DNA of 64,000 nt from Lotus japonicus. Taxonomy: Eukaryota > Streptophyta > Magnoliopsida > Fabales > Fabaceae. The notes beneath the pieces are model-generated. The model was not told where the DNA came from. It did no database searches and saw only the letters and a list, made by a program, of their open reading frames with translations. Location: positions 32,555,158-32,619,157 of the forward strand of contig NC_080042.1 in NCBI RefSeq assembly GCF_012489685.1. The letters are read 5' to 3'. How positions within the stretch are numbered: the first letter of the stretch is position 1; each line of letters opens with the position of its first letter. The position numbers were made by a program, and so were the translations under genes. This document shows, piece after piece, positions 43,608-54,799 of the stretch.

Positions 43608-46383
43608 CGACCTATATCCAGTCACTCCCTCTTTTCCATTTGCTGGTCTAGCTCAGAGTCTCTGGCACAGCCGCCTTGGTCATCCCAGTCCTTCTGATTT
43701 GTAGTCTCTTCGTAGTAATAAGTTCATTAATTATGAGCATTTGAATTCTAGCACCGTTTGTGAGTCTTGTGTGTTGGGCAAACATATTTGGTTGCCCTTT
43801 GTTTCTTCTAGTAATGTAACTGTGATGCCTTTTGACATTTTACACAGTGATCTATGGACTTCGCCTGTTTTATCTTCCGCCGGTCATCGATATTATGTTT
43901 TATTCTTGGATGATTTTACAGATTTCTTGTGGACATTTCCTTTAAGTCATAAATCTCAATTTTTTGAAATGTTCACTTCTCTTTCAAATCAAATCCGCAC
44001 GCACTTTTCTCAAACTGTAAAATGTCTTCAATGTGATAATGGGCGAGAATTTGACAATAAATCTTTTCATGATTATTGTACTGCTAATGGTCTTATTTTT
44101 CGCTTCTCCTGCCCACATACATCATCTCAAAATGGCAAGGCGGAGCGTAAAATACACACCATTAACAACATGATTCGCACTCTTCTCGCTCATGCGTCTG
44201 TTCCTCCGTCCTTTTGGCATCATGCCCTTCAAATGGCTACATATCTGCTTAATATCATTCCTCGAAAAACTCTGTCTAATCTCTCTCCCACTCAACTTCT
44301 GTATCATCGTGACCCGTCTTACACACATCTTCGCGTCTTTGGTTGTCTTTGTTACCCTTTGGTTCCCTCCACTACCATTAACAAGTTACAACCACGCTCC
44401 TCCCCGTGTGTCTTCCTAGGATACCCACTTCATCACCGAGGTTATAAGTGTTTTGATTTGTCGCACAGAAAGATCCTTATCTTCCGACATGTCATTTTTT
44501 ATGAGACCCAATTTCTCTTTGCCACCATGACCACCCCTCCTCACTCCACATATGACTGCTTCTCAGATCCTATACATCCCTCTATCATTCACCAGTGGAC
44601 TAGTCCATCCACCGTACCTGACTCTACCCCTACTCCTGTAGTGCCTCCCGTTGTGCCCACACAACAACTCCCCACGACCTCTTCCTCCTCCTCTGACTCC
44701 CTATCATCTTCCCCTCCTTCGCCCACTCAGCCTGTACCTCCTATCCGTACCATGGTCACTCGCAGAATGCGTGGTATCTACAAACCCAGAAGGCTCTTCA
44801 ACCTTTCTGTAACCATTGATGATCCAACCATATCACCTCTTCCCAAAAACCCAAAGCTAGCTCTTTCAGACCCAAATTGGAAATCCGCAATGCAGTCTGA
44901 ATTTGATGCTTTAATTAGAAATAAAACTTGGGATTTGGTTCCTCGTCCTAGTGATGTTAATATCATTCGCTGCATGTGGATTTTTCGTCATAAGACGAAA
45001 GCTGATGGTTGTTTTGAGCGTTATAAAGCTCGTCTTATAGGTGATGGCAGGTCACAAATTGCAGGTGTTGATTGTGATGAGACCTTTAGTCCTGTGGTGA
45101 AACCTGCGACCATTCGCACAGTTCTCACCATTGCCTTCTCCAGGTCTTGGCCCATTCACCAGTTAGATGTTCAAAATGCATTCCTCCATGGTGATCTGCA
45201 TGAGACCGTCTACATGCATCAGACCCTGGGTTTCCGTGACCGTACTCATCCTGATTATGTGTGTCGCTTGCGGAAATATCTTTATGGCTTGAAGCAAGCA
45301 CCTCGTGCTTGGTACCAGCGTTTTGCAGACTATGTCTCCACCATTGGGTTTCAGCATAGCACCTCTGATTACTCTCTTTTCATCTACAGACGAGGCCCTG
45401 ACATGGCTTACCTCCTGCTTTATGTTGATGACATCATCCTCATCAGCTCCTCTCATGACCTTCGTAAATCTATCATGGCCCTTCTTGCCTCTGAGTTTGC
45501 TATGAAGGATTTGGGACCATTGAGCTATTTTCTGGGCATTGCTGTCACCAGACATGCAGGTGGACTTTTTCTCAGTTAGAGTACATATGCATGTGACATT
45601 ATTGCTCGTGCCGGTATGGCATCGTGCAATCCTTCTGCCACTCCAGTTGACACCAAGCAGAAACTCAGTACTTCTGCTGGTACTCTGTGTGATGATCCTA
45701 CTTTATATATGAGTCTTGCTAGGGCTTTGCAGTATCTTACATTCACCCGTCCTGACATCTCTTATGTCGTTCAGCAGGTGTGTCTTCACATGCATGCCCC
45801 CCGCATAGAGCATTTGTTTGCACTGAAGCGCATCCTACGCTATGTTCAGGGCACCTTACAGTTTGGCTTGCATCTCTATCCTTCTCCTATCGAGAAGCTT
45901 ATTTCCTACACTGATGCAGATTGGGGTGGTTGTCCCGACACCCGTCGGTCTACTTCTGGTTACTGTGTATTTCTCGGCGACAATCTCATTTCCTGGTTGT
46001 CCAAGAGACAACCTACACTTTCCCGGTCCAGTGCTGAGGCTGAGTATCGAGGCATGGCTAATGTGGTTTCCGAATCATGTTGGCTACGCAACCTGCTTTT
46101 GGAGCTTCACTTTCCTCTTTCTCAGGCTACCTTAGTCTACTGTGATAATGTTAGTGCTATCTACTTATCCGGCAATCCTGTCCAGCATCAGCGCACTAAA
46201 CACATTGAGATGGACATTCACTTTGTTCGAGAGAAGGTCACCCGTGGTCAGGCACGCATCATTCATGTTCCTTCTCATCACTAGATTGCAAACATCTTCA
46301 CTAAAGGCCTCCCTCGAGTTCTCTTTGATGATTTTCGGTCCAGTCTCAGCGTCAGTGAACCTCCCGCTTCGACTGCGAGGGTG
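43608..46383 (+). pseudogene. pol: Copia A pol: integrase, reverse transcriptase, RNase H
   Basis: The sequence starts in the gag pre-integrase zinc region (LWHSRLGHPSPSDL, then CESCVLGKH). The integrase core follows, with DDFTDFLWTFP, CDNGREFDN and SQNGKAERKIH. A serine/threonine/proline-rich linker comes next, then RT (WKSAMQSEFDAL, SPVVKPATIRTVL, QLDVQNAFLHGDL, LYVDDIILISSS) and RNase H (SYTDADWGGCPDTRRSTSGY, SSAEAEYRGMA, HIEMDIHFVREK). Stops are at about 43702, 45577 and 46282 (all TAG; at least two are CAG-to-TAG by comparison with the family). Otherwise one frame runs through. The end KGLPRVLFDDFRSSL is followed by a purine-rich GCGAGGGTG in front of the LTR. With the protease lost, the element cannot mature its own proteins. 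Confidence 0.92.
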
Positions 46384-46528
46384 TGATAGAATAGAAAATA
46401 TTCTTCCTGTAATTATGTCTAATTTCTTGTAATTGTATTTATTCCTAGGTTGACTTTACCTGTATATATACTCTTGCTATTGATGAATGAAAGGCACCAA
46501 ATTATTTCCATACTCTTCCACTCTTACA
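46384..46528 (+). repeat. 3' LTR of copia A
   Basis: It is 145 bp, TGATAGAATA...CTCTTACA, followed by the target duplication AAAAG (46529-46533). Five differences from the 5' LTR were seen. Confidence 0.95.
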
Positions 46529-46533
46529 AAAAG

Positions 46534-47328
46534 TAATGAATGATATGGTCCCTTTTCCTCTACTGCAATATCCTTCTTCGTTGGCGCTTCTCTGTGTTCT
46601 GATTGCTCTCAGTATTTTTCTCTAACAGTGTGGCAAGATATGTTGAATAAATCTTGCAAGCTTTTGTTCCTTAAATATTGTAGATGGTACCATGCGTCGC
46701 CTCTTCCCCTTTTTCATGTTTGAAATAAGGATTTATCTATTTAGTTGTCCATAGTTGAAAATGTCATAATTTCTATATAAACTATCATTTAAAATAAATA
46801 AAAGACTTACAAATTAGTTTGAGTTACACGAACCAATTGAATCAAGTTGGGCAACAAAGCAGTGACGATAAAACAACAACAATGAAGTTGTGACGACGAG
46901 CCTCCAAGCGTCGATTAAGCGACTCTTCTTAGAGTGGTCATTCAAACAACATTGACATGCTCAACAATTAAAACTTATGAAGGCTAATCCTAATAACTTT
47001 AAATACTTAAATTGAAATTGGATATTTACTCATTTACTAGTTTCCTAGGTAACTTTTAAACTTTTATTTTACAAAGGCCTTACCTTTTAACTAATTCGCC
47101 AAAAAATCCCGCCGCTTTTTTATTTCAGGAAAAATATGAAAATTATAGCTTCAATTATTACATGTAAATAATCTATTAGGGCACCTAATTTGAATATCAA
47201 ACCCAGCGATATATATCACTGTACCAGATTCGCAAAAAAAATTCTGTTGGTATATATAAATAAATGTGTGCACGATTAGTCTATTTTTAAACTATTCAAT
47301 ATATTTCATTCTTATTTAAAATTGTGGA
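46534..47328. other. Intergenic DNA between copia A and copia B
   Basis: About 0.8 kb of AT-rich sequence with no open frame of note and no repeat that I recognise. It ends with GTGGA (47324-47328), the left target duplication of copia B. Confidence 0.6.
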
Positions 47329-47528
47329 TGTTATGAAATATATGGATGCCCATCAGAGTTAAGAGTCAATGGGCCAGACCCACATGTATACTTGTTCAAC
47401 ACTCCAAACCTAATAATATAAATACAAGGGAGTCTGCACATAGCAGAGTATCTCCATCACACTATTTCTCTATCTCTTGTTCCTCTCTTCTCCTACCTTA
47501 TTCACTTGCTTACTCTTTATTCATAACA
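47329..47528 (+). repeat. 5' LTR of copia B
   Basis: TGTTATGAAATATATGG...TTATTCATAACA, 200 bp. A TATA-like ATAATATAAATACAAGGG lies in the middle (about 47413). It is followed by CGTTATCAGCACGA, a sequence that in many plant copia elements occupies the primer-site position. Confidence 0.95.
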
Positions 47529-47542
47529 CGTTATCAGCACGA
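47529..47542 (+). promoter_or_regulatory. Probable primer binding site of copia B
   Basis: CGTTATCAGCACGA directly follows the LTR. The position and the TTATCAGCACGA core are typical of one large group of plant copia elements. Which tRNA region it pairs with is not decided here. Confidence 0.55.
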
Positions 47543-47758
47543 TAGTTCTCTTCAGAATTTCTAAGTTATTTCATTTTTTCTTTCAGGCATGTAAGAATAG
47601 CAGAGTAAGTATCACTTCTAGAGTAAGTACTACATCCATGTGGAAGGTTATAATTTTAAACTCTTTTTTTCTTCCTCCTTCTTCTCCTTCTTCTTTGAAT
47701 CATTTATCTATGAATCCAAAAGTACCAATTTTTGCATAGCCTTACAATCCAGAAGCAT

Positions 47759-48125
47759 TGTAATTGAATTATTTTGCATGAATCAAGAAGATTCATAGCC
47801 TTACGGTCCATAAGTACCGTAATTGATTATCTAAAATATGAATCCGGAAGATTCATTGGAAAAAATATATGAATCCTGAAGATTCATAACCTACGAGTCT
47901 GGAAGTACCGTAGTTGATTATCTAAAATATGAATCCTGAAGATTCATTGGAAAAATATATGAATCCTGAAGATTCATAACCTACGAGTCTGGAAGTACCG
48001 TAGTTGATTATCTAAAATATGAATCCTGAAGATTCATTGGAAAAATATATGAATCCTGAAGATTCATAACCTACGAGTCTGGAAGTATCGTAGTAGAATT
48101 TTTTAAATATGATTCCTGAAGATCA
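47759..48125 (+). repeat. Tandem repeat of about 90 bp in the copia B leader
   Basis: Units contain GAATCCTGAAGATTCAT twice and GAGTCTGGAAGTA(C/T)CGTAG once. Two complete units and diverged partial ones can be followed. The inner GAATCcTGaaGATTC is a near-palindrome. No open frame runs through it, so it is probably untranslated leader. Confidence 0.8.
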
Positions 48126-48795
48126 TATCCGAATGGTATTGAGATATATTCTCTCTGAGTTATGTGTCCAGAAGTACCATAGCATGAATACACAAAGAAC
48201 TTCTTGGAGAACAAGACGTTTAAGAGAAATTACTCTATGATTTAGTTGACTTGATCATTCTTCATTCCTTCCTTGATGGGAATGGAATATTATTGAATCT
48301 TACCACCAGAAGTGGAAGAGAAAAAGAAAGGTCATGAGATATATCATAACGGGAAGTGATCAAGAAAAGATTCATAAAATATACTATATTTAAAATGGAT
48401 AAATTGAATTGACTACTTTTTATATAATTTGTTACATGAATCCTTTTATCATAATTGATTAAGTTAAATTGTAATACCTTATCTTTTAATTTAAATAGAT
48501 CACGGTTGTTTTCTTTTAATGTCAATGTCAAATTACTTTTCCTATCTCCACAATAACAAGATAAAATCTTATATCTTATTTTTTTTTTTACGGGCAGATA
48601 AAATCTTAAATTTTTTTTTTTCATAAACAAAATCTTATACTTATATCATCATACTGTTTTTTTTTTATTGCTAATCAATTTAAATCCAAATTAGATATAA
48701 AGAGATTATCATGAGTTGTATACTGTTTTTGTTTGTAAAATAAATGAATAAAACAATTCTTGGTCCGTGTTATTTCAATATAGTAGTTTTCTTTT
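48126..48795. other. Decayed leader/gag region of copia B left of the MULE
   Basis: AT-rich sequence without coding frames. A gag gene is expected here by position, but I cannot read one. It ends in TTTTCTTTT (48787-48795), the left target duplication of the MULE. Confidence 0.5.
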
Positions 48796-49045
48796 GGCTT
48801 AAAAGCAACTTTGGTCCCCCACGATTACCTTTTGCGTGCTAGTAGTCCCCCACAAAATTTAATTGCACTTTAGAACCCTGACTATTAGCTCCGTTAGCAA
48901 CTTTAGTTTTCCATCTAAAATCCGTCAAAAATCTAACGATTCTCTCTCCTGTGGCACCTGACTAATGACGTGGCTGACAAATTGGAGAGAGAAAGGGCCA
49001 CTCAAGTCATCACGTGCAAGTCACGTGACTCCATCACCTGCCTTC
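48796..49045 (+). repeat. Left terminal inverted repeat of the MULE
   Basis: 250 bp, with GGCTTAAAAGC at the outer end and CACCTGCCTTC at the inner end. It includes the palindromic CACGTGCAAGTCACGTG-type stretch. No mismatch to the right repeat was found by eye. Confidence 0.95.
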
Positions 49046-49170
49046 ACCCTAAATTGAACCCTAGGGGCCAAAATTGCCCCAATCTGAAAAAAGAAGCAGT
49101 GTTCATTCTCCATTGACGGAGGCAACGAGGTTTCAAGGCGATCCCTGCGAGAAGCACGACGACAATCGAA

Positions 49171-51592
49171 ATGGCAAGGAAGAGGACTCCAAAGAAGAGA
49201 ACCTCGAAGAAGGATAACCCAACGAAGTTGCAGAACGATAATGGTAGTGGTCTCAGCGAAAATCGAAGTCAACCGGAACCGGAGGTGGTCCCTGAGAGAA
49301 GCACGACGGTGTTCCTTGAGAGAAGCACAACGGTGGTCCCTCAGAGGAGCACGGCTAATCTTTTTGCTTTATGGGACACTCTTCCTACAAACCATGTGGC
49401 TATGTAAGTATTTTATTCCCCTCTCTGACCTCAATGTCGTTGAATCTGTGGTTGTTGTGCACTTTCATTATAGATTATTACTTTTTTTGTCATGTTGTGA
49501 TGTTGGTTGTTGTGAATATTGTCTATTGCTTTCTTTGGTTTCAGACCTACTGTGCCTCATAAGCCTGATATTAATGTATTCCATGGGGGCAAAATGACCT
49601 TTAACCCAACCGACCCATATGTGAACGGGGATTGTAAGGTACTCCAAGACTGGGATATGGATGAGATTTCATCAATTGAGTTGGGTAACCTTGTGAAGAA
49701 TTTGGGGTATCCCAACTTTAAAGGGTTGTGGTATAAGCACCCTACTATTGTTGGGTCAAGTGGGATGAGACCACTCAATTGTGATGCTGACATTAGGTGC
49801 TTCTTGGAAGATGTGAAAGGACAAACTAAAGTGGACATATTTGTTGACCACATTGAAACTGTACAAAGCAACAAGGTTGTCATTGATGAAGTGGTTGTAG
49901 AGCCTGAAGTGGAAATTGTGAGGGAGGAGAGTGTGGTAGAGCCTGAGAGTGAAGTTGTGACTGGAAACCAGAAAAATAAAGTTACAAAGGAAGTTGAGAG
50001 AAGAGGATCTGGAAGAGTTGAAAATGAAGAGTCTGAATCTGATGAAAGCTATTTTCCAGATGAGGAGGAAGAATTAGAAACATTGTCTGATGTATCACTA
50101 GATGACACTGATTATCCAGAGAATTGGGATTGGACAACTGTGTTACCAGCTGAGTCACTTGTTGGGGTTGCAGTTGCTGTTCCAGATCCTACATTTGAAG
50201 GGGAGCAATTGCAGGAGAATCAGAGGAATATAGTTCCAGTTTCTGTTGCTGACTTCACTGATGAAGATGGTGACTCAGAGGACATAGATAGTCCATCTGA
50301 GAGTGAAGGTGAAGGGGAAGGCCTCAACCAGAGGTTCCCCAAGTTTAAGGGTGTTGAGGAAGGTGAGCCTGTTGTGTTTAAGCTTGGTCAAATTTTCAAT
50401 TCAAAGGATGTTTTCAAGACTGCTGTGAAAGAGTTTGCTCTAGAACAGAAGAAGGATTTGAAGATCGACAAAAATGACAAGAAGAGATGTGTAGCGATAT
50501 GTCAGAAGGGTTGTCCGTTTAACTTGAGGATTAGTAAAACCCCCACTAGACCCTACTGCAACTTGTTAGTTTTACTCCTGACCATACTTGTTATAGGACT
50601 TCTACAAACAGGCAAGCAAGGAGACTATGGCTGGCAAGGAAATTTATGCCTATTTTGAGGCACACACCTGATATGAAAGTGTATGGTTTGGTTGAGGAGG
50701 CTAGGACAAGGTGGGGAATTCTCATCAGCAGACATAAGGCATATAGAGCAAAAGTCAAAGCTATTGAGATGATTCAGGGTGCATGCACTGATCAATACAC
50801 ACATTTGAGGAATTATGCTGCTGAGTTGGTGAGGAGCAACCCTGGGAGCAGTGTTATAATCAAGAGCACATTGGGTGTGCATGGTCCAGTATTTCAAAGG
50901 ATTTATGTTTGTGGACACTGCTTACAGGTATTGGATCATTGTTCATTTATTGCATATAAGTTGAAAGCTTTTGTCCATCATGCATGAAATATATTAACTA
51001 TGACTCTTGGTTAAATTATGCAGGAAATCAACATTCCTTTCAACCTACTCATACCTAATACTCCCTAACAATGGACCTAAATTGTGGCCTGAAGTCGATG
51101 CTTTGCCATTGAACCCTCCATATGTTAGAAGACAGCCAGGAAGGCCTAAGAAGGCTAGAAGAAAGACAAATGATGAACCAAAGAACCCAAACACTCTTAG
51201 GAGACATCATAATACTGTCAAGTGCAAAAGGTGTGGAGAGTATGGCCACAATAGGAGGACTTGTAAGGGGAAAGCTTTAGCTGAGAGGACCATTCCAACT
51301 GGGGGAAACAAGGTATAGACCAATAGAAGGACTTTCATTATGTCTAACACTTTCATTATGATAAACTCTTTCATGTTGTCTTCTCTTGGTTGTATTTCAG
51401 GATAATACTGAAGCTCTGCAGCCTGAACAGAGGAAGAAGAGGCAGAGGCAGCTTAGCATCAATGAACCTGGCAGCAGCTCTCAGCAACCAGGGTCACAAG
51501 CAAACAGCCAGAGCATGCCTCCACCACCTACACTCAGCCTTCTCAGTCCCAGAGTGAGCAACCACAACCACAAAATGCAAGGAAGAAGATGA
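49171..51592 (+). pseudogene. MULE transposase (MURA-like) without catalytic core
   Basis: The model has exons 49171-49403, 49545-50927, 51024-51312 and 51401-51592, with introns of GTAAGT...TTTCAG type. The N-terminus is lysine/arginine-rich (RKRTPKKRTSKK). A PB1-like domain follows in exon 2 (NVFHGGKMTF, LGYPNFKGLWYK), then a long acidic region, then the MuDR DNA-binding domain (FKLGQIFNSKDVFKTAVKEF, CQKGCPFNLRISKTP). One base appears deleted near 50570, after which the frame resumes (LARKFMPILRHTPDMKVYGL, GPVFQRIYVCGHC). The DDE catalytic domain and the SWIM finger that should come next are absent. Exons 3-4 hold the C-terminus (NNGPKLWPEV, GRPKKARRK, CKRCGEYGHNRRTC). A transposase of this family usually has 700-900 residues. 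This one cannot cut DNA but could still bind it. Confidence 0.82.
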
Positions 51593-52360
51593 ACACTGGA
51601 AAAGGAAAGGAGCAGATGGAGTAGGAACATGTGACACTTTTGTTGGATGGATTTTGAGGATGTAATAGGATAGTATCATTGTCTGGGCCTATGAGCCACT
51701 TTTGTTGTCATTTAAATATGAACAAGTTTAGTATTTAAGGTTCAGGATTATGTTCTGTTATAAGGTTCAGGATTTATGGCATTTGTGCCTCTTTTGTGAC
51801 ACTTTTGAGTTTAATCATGTGACACTTTGTACCTATTATGTTCTGTTATGAGGTTCAGGATTTATGGCATTTGTGGCTCTTTTGTTATCTTATGATGTTG
51901 ACAATGGAATGGCCTATGTGCCTCTTTTGGTGTGTTCATGACAATTTAAGGGCCTATGAGCCTCTTTTGGTATCTTAATGACATATGTGCCTCTTTGGTA
52001 ATGATGGAACTGGCTCCACTGCAATTGTAATGATCCAGTTCTGCTACATTTGTAATGAACCAGTTCCACTGCAATTGTAATGAACCAGTTCCAGGGCCTA
52101 TGACCTATGGATTTTCCATTCAATTTATTTTCCATGATTCCATGAATATATATGTTTTAACTTTGAAGTAGGTCTCTCATTTATCAGTTTACATGGAGTT
52201 TAATCATATGGTGCAAGTATGAAAACTGAGAAGTTTTTTCATTAACAAACCTTTGTTTCATACAAATGCAACACTTTCATAGATTTAGAATGCAAGTACT
52301 TGCAGATTAAACCCTCTTTCAACTACATTCTTACATAACCCTCCTTCAACCCTCCTTTAA
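51593..52360. other. Region between the two MULE genes
   Basis: The stretch between the two convergent genes has many short near-repeats of TATG(T/A)GCCTCTTTTG and of AACCAGTTCCACTGCAATTG. No frame is open for long. It probably holds the two 3' untranslated regions. Confidence 0.5.
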
Positions 52361-52808
52361 CTACATTCTTACATAACCAATCAACAAGAAAATGAACATT
52401 ACAGTGGAGATGATTGACAGCAACCCTAAACCCTTCATCAACATTATTTCTTTCTTCTTCATCTCTTCAATTTTCTTAATCAGTCCAGCAATAACCTTCT
52501 TATCCCTTGCACTACCCTCATCATCATGCCACTCAAAGAACTTGCAACACCTCTTGCCATAGACCTGTACGAATGGAAACATGTGAGCTTAAAGACACAA
52601 ATTATAGAGGAAGAAGAACACGAAAAGGAACAGAAGAATACAAATTGGGTACCTCGTACAAGCCACACCCGTAGAACCTTCTACCAGGGTTCACTCCAGT
52701 CCAGGAAGTCACCAGCAGCGATTCAACACCGCAATCGCACATTTTGTTCGATCTCCTCTTTCTCTCAGACGCAGAAGATGAAGATGAGACTTGGCTGAAT
52801 CCACCCAT
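52361..52808 (-). CDS. GRF-type zinc finger, coiled-coil and membrane-anchor protein carried by the MULE (119 aa)
   Basis: On the minus strand, exon 1 is 52808-52653 (ATG with MGGFSQVSSSSSASERKRRS) and exon 2 is 52564-52361. Donor GAG|GTACCC and acceptor TACAG|GTCTATG join in frame. The zinc finger has CDCGVESLLVTSWTGVNPGR, FYGC and, across the junction, KRCCKFFEWHDDE, which is the GRF pattern (C-x-C, NPGRRF, CxFFxW). A lysine/glutamate-rich helix (IAGLIKKIEEMKKKE) and a C-terminal hydrophobic stretch of about 20 residues (LLSIISTVMFIFLLIGYVRM) follow. Small plant GRF proteins of this layout (At4g04775-like) are abundant but uncharacterised; in other proteins GRF fingers bind single-stranded nucleic acid. 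The frame is intact although the transposase is not. A further in-frame ATG at 52856 is less likely as the start. Confidence 0.72.
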
Positions 52809-52960
52809 TAGTTCGAACCAGAATATTGATCTTCCTTCCACTATGCTAATAATCATTCAGGTTCTGGAACATTTTGCTACTTGTCGATGAATTGCAGAGG
52901 TCGAAAATGGCTTCTCCCCCCTTTTCTAGGGTTCCGGAATACAAGATGACCGTTGGGGAA

Positions 52961-53210
52961 GAAGGCAGGTGATGGAGTCACGTGACTTGCACGTGATGAC
53001 TTGAGTGGCCCTTTCTCTCTCCAATTTGTCAGCCACGTCATTAGTCAGGTGCCACAGGAGAGAGAATCGTTAGATTTTTGACGGATTTTAGATGGAAAAC
53101 TAAAGTTGCTAACGGAGCTAATAGTCAGGGTTCTAAAGTGCAATTAAATTTTGTGGGGGACTACTAGCACGCAAAAGGTAATCGTGGGGGACCAAAGTTG
53201 CTTTTAAGCC
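52961..53210 (-). repeat. Right terminal inverted repeat of the MULE
   Basis: Inverted copy of 48796-49045. It starts GAAGGCAGGTG and ends TTGCTTTTAAGCC, followed by the target duplication TTTTCTTTT. Confidence 0.95.
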
Positions 53211-53219
53211 TTTTCTTTT

Positions 53220-54080
53220 TTTCTTTTTCAATTCGTTTTCATTATAGTAATCTATTTATTTACTTGAATACACATAGAAAAAAAATGTGTATGTGGATTA
53301 TGCATATATTTTTAATTAGTACATAAATATTAAATTTTAAAGAATGAATTTTGGAATTCGTATAAATATTCATGAGATCATGAAGAAGTATTTTTATGAA
53401 TAAAATTAGAAGTTTGTTATACAGTTATTTTTGTTATTCATTATAAACAATTTTGTTTACATATATTTTGACTTCTTCTTTCTCTTAAAATATTTAAACG
53501 AACTTAGCTATTTGAAATAAACAAAGGAAGAAGATCATATAGTTTTTTGTCAATATATTATAGTTCCTGAAGAACTATATCGTTACCATTATAAATGATC
53601 AAGTTGATGTAAGCTACTGAAGTAGCTATATTAAGGAATGATTGAGATATTCTCTGAAGCGAATATTTCAACAACATGACAAAAGTTAGAACGCATGGTT
53701 AATTGTCCCTGAAGGACATCCAATGGTATATTTGATACTGTTTCATGAAATGAAACTTTGTGGTGGCTCTCTAGAAGAAGCCTATGAAATTTCAAAGCAA
53801 TATCCTAAAAGGGGACCATTGATGCTCTTGAATAGGTCCATTGATCAATAATCTTATATTTTTTCAAGAAATAACCCCAGATGTGGTTGCAATCCTAGAA
53901 GTGGTATTAGAATCAATGATTAATGTGACCATGATAATGACTCCTTGTCTCGGAAGTCTTCTTGACACAATTTGGTGGTCAGGCGACGTGTCCTATTGGC
54001 ACGATGATGAAGTGAATTGTATTGCAATTGCTAATAGCTTATTGAGGGGGAGCATAATAATATGTTTGTGACTCAACCTT
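53220..54080 (+). pseudogene. Decayed copia B coding region right of the MULE
   Basis: AT-rich sequence with repeated GAAG-type motifs (for example CCTGAAGAACTATAT) and short open stretches such as 53841-54071, for which I see no domain. It ends with a purine-rich TTAGGGGGAGAA (54079-54090). By position it is gag or early pol. Confidence 0.4.
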
Positions 54081-54185
54081 AGGGGGAGAATGTTGAGAAT
54101 TGAAGTGTGAGTTATAGTCTCACGTTGGCGCATGATCTCATGCTTTCTACTCCCCTTATCCCCCTAAACTGGTATCAAAGCATGG
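54081..54185 (+). other. Compact LTR-like segment between polypurine tract and primer site
   Basis: AGGGGGAGAA (54081-54090) looks like a polypurine tract. TGTTGAGAATTGAAG (54091) has the form of a copia LTR start, and TGGTATCAAAGCATGG (54170) resembles an initiator-Met primer site. Only about 79 bp lie between. It may be a relic of another copia element joined into copia B with most of its LTR deleted, or coincidental similarity. Confidence 0.35.
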
Positions 54186-54799
54186 AAAATAAGGAGCAGT
54201 ATAAAAACTATTGTTAGATGTTGCTTGGATCAGTAGTAATCCAGACATGTAGAGATGTCAAACCTATTGTGTTTTCCATGCGATGAATATGAGTTAAAGG
54301 AAATTATGAGATGTAATAATCTTGTGACACAATTGTCATGTACACATATTCCTTATTAATTTGAAAGTCTTGAAGGACTTTATTTACATCTAATTGATGT
54401 AACGGTAAACTATGTGTTGAAAACATCAAAATCCTTAAATGATTTAAAACGTCAGAAAATTTTACTTCAACAATGAAGTATTATTTTGAATGAGAAAGTT
54501 CTATATATGGAACAAATTGAATGTGATTGGCGTGACAGGTTAGACCATCCCGAGTCTTATGATGCGAAAGTATATGAGTTCAAATGAGCACTCATCGAAG
54601 AACCTGAAAATTCTTCAATATAATGAATTCTTATATATTGTTCTCATGACCAATTAATAATTGGTAGAATATATGGGTTTGAATCCTGCATACTCTTGAG
54701 TATATTAGATGCGATACATGTGCACGTATTCACTCTTTTTATGAGTCATTTAAGTATTTCATAAATTTATCGATGCATCGACTAAATGACCAAATATAT

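Larger units (their letters stand above)
651..46528 (+). mobile_element. Copia A: Ty1/copia retrotransposon split by nested insertions
   Basis: The element is bounded by two 145-bp LTRs (651-795 and 46384-46528), each starting TGATAGAATA and ending CTCTTACA. It is flanked by the 5-bp duplication AAAAG (646-650 and 46529-46533). About 5 kb belongs to copia A itself: leader and gag at 796-2300, gag C-terminus at 36704-36983, and pol at 43608-46383. The rest is nested chromovirus DNA. The order integrase, reverse transcriptase, RNase H marks Ty1/copia; the RT and RNase H motifs look like the Ale/Retrofit group, which is an inference. The protease-coding part is missing, removed with the deletion at 36983/36984. 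By eye the two LTRs differ at five of 145 positions. The element is dead. Confidence 0.93.
48796..53210 (+). mobile_element. Mutator-like transposon (MULE) with two convergent genes
   Basis: The 4415-bp element has terminal inverted repeats of 250 bp (48796-49045 and 52961-53210), beginning GGCTTAAAAGCAACTTTGG, which look identical. It is flanked by the 9-bp duplication TTTTCTTTT (48787-48795 and 53211-53219), the length typical of Mutator. It carries a transposase gene remnant on the plus strand (49171-51592) and a GRF-zinc-finger gene on the minus strand (52361-52808), pointing at each other. The transposase lacks its catalytic core, so the element depends on another one. Perfect ends indicate recent movement. 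Confidence 0.95.
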
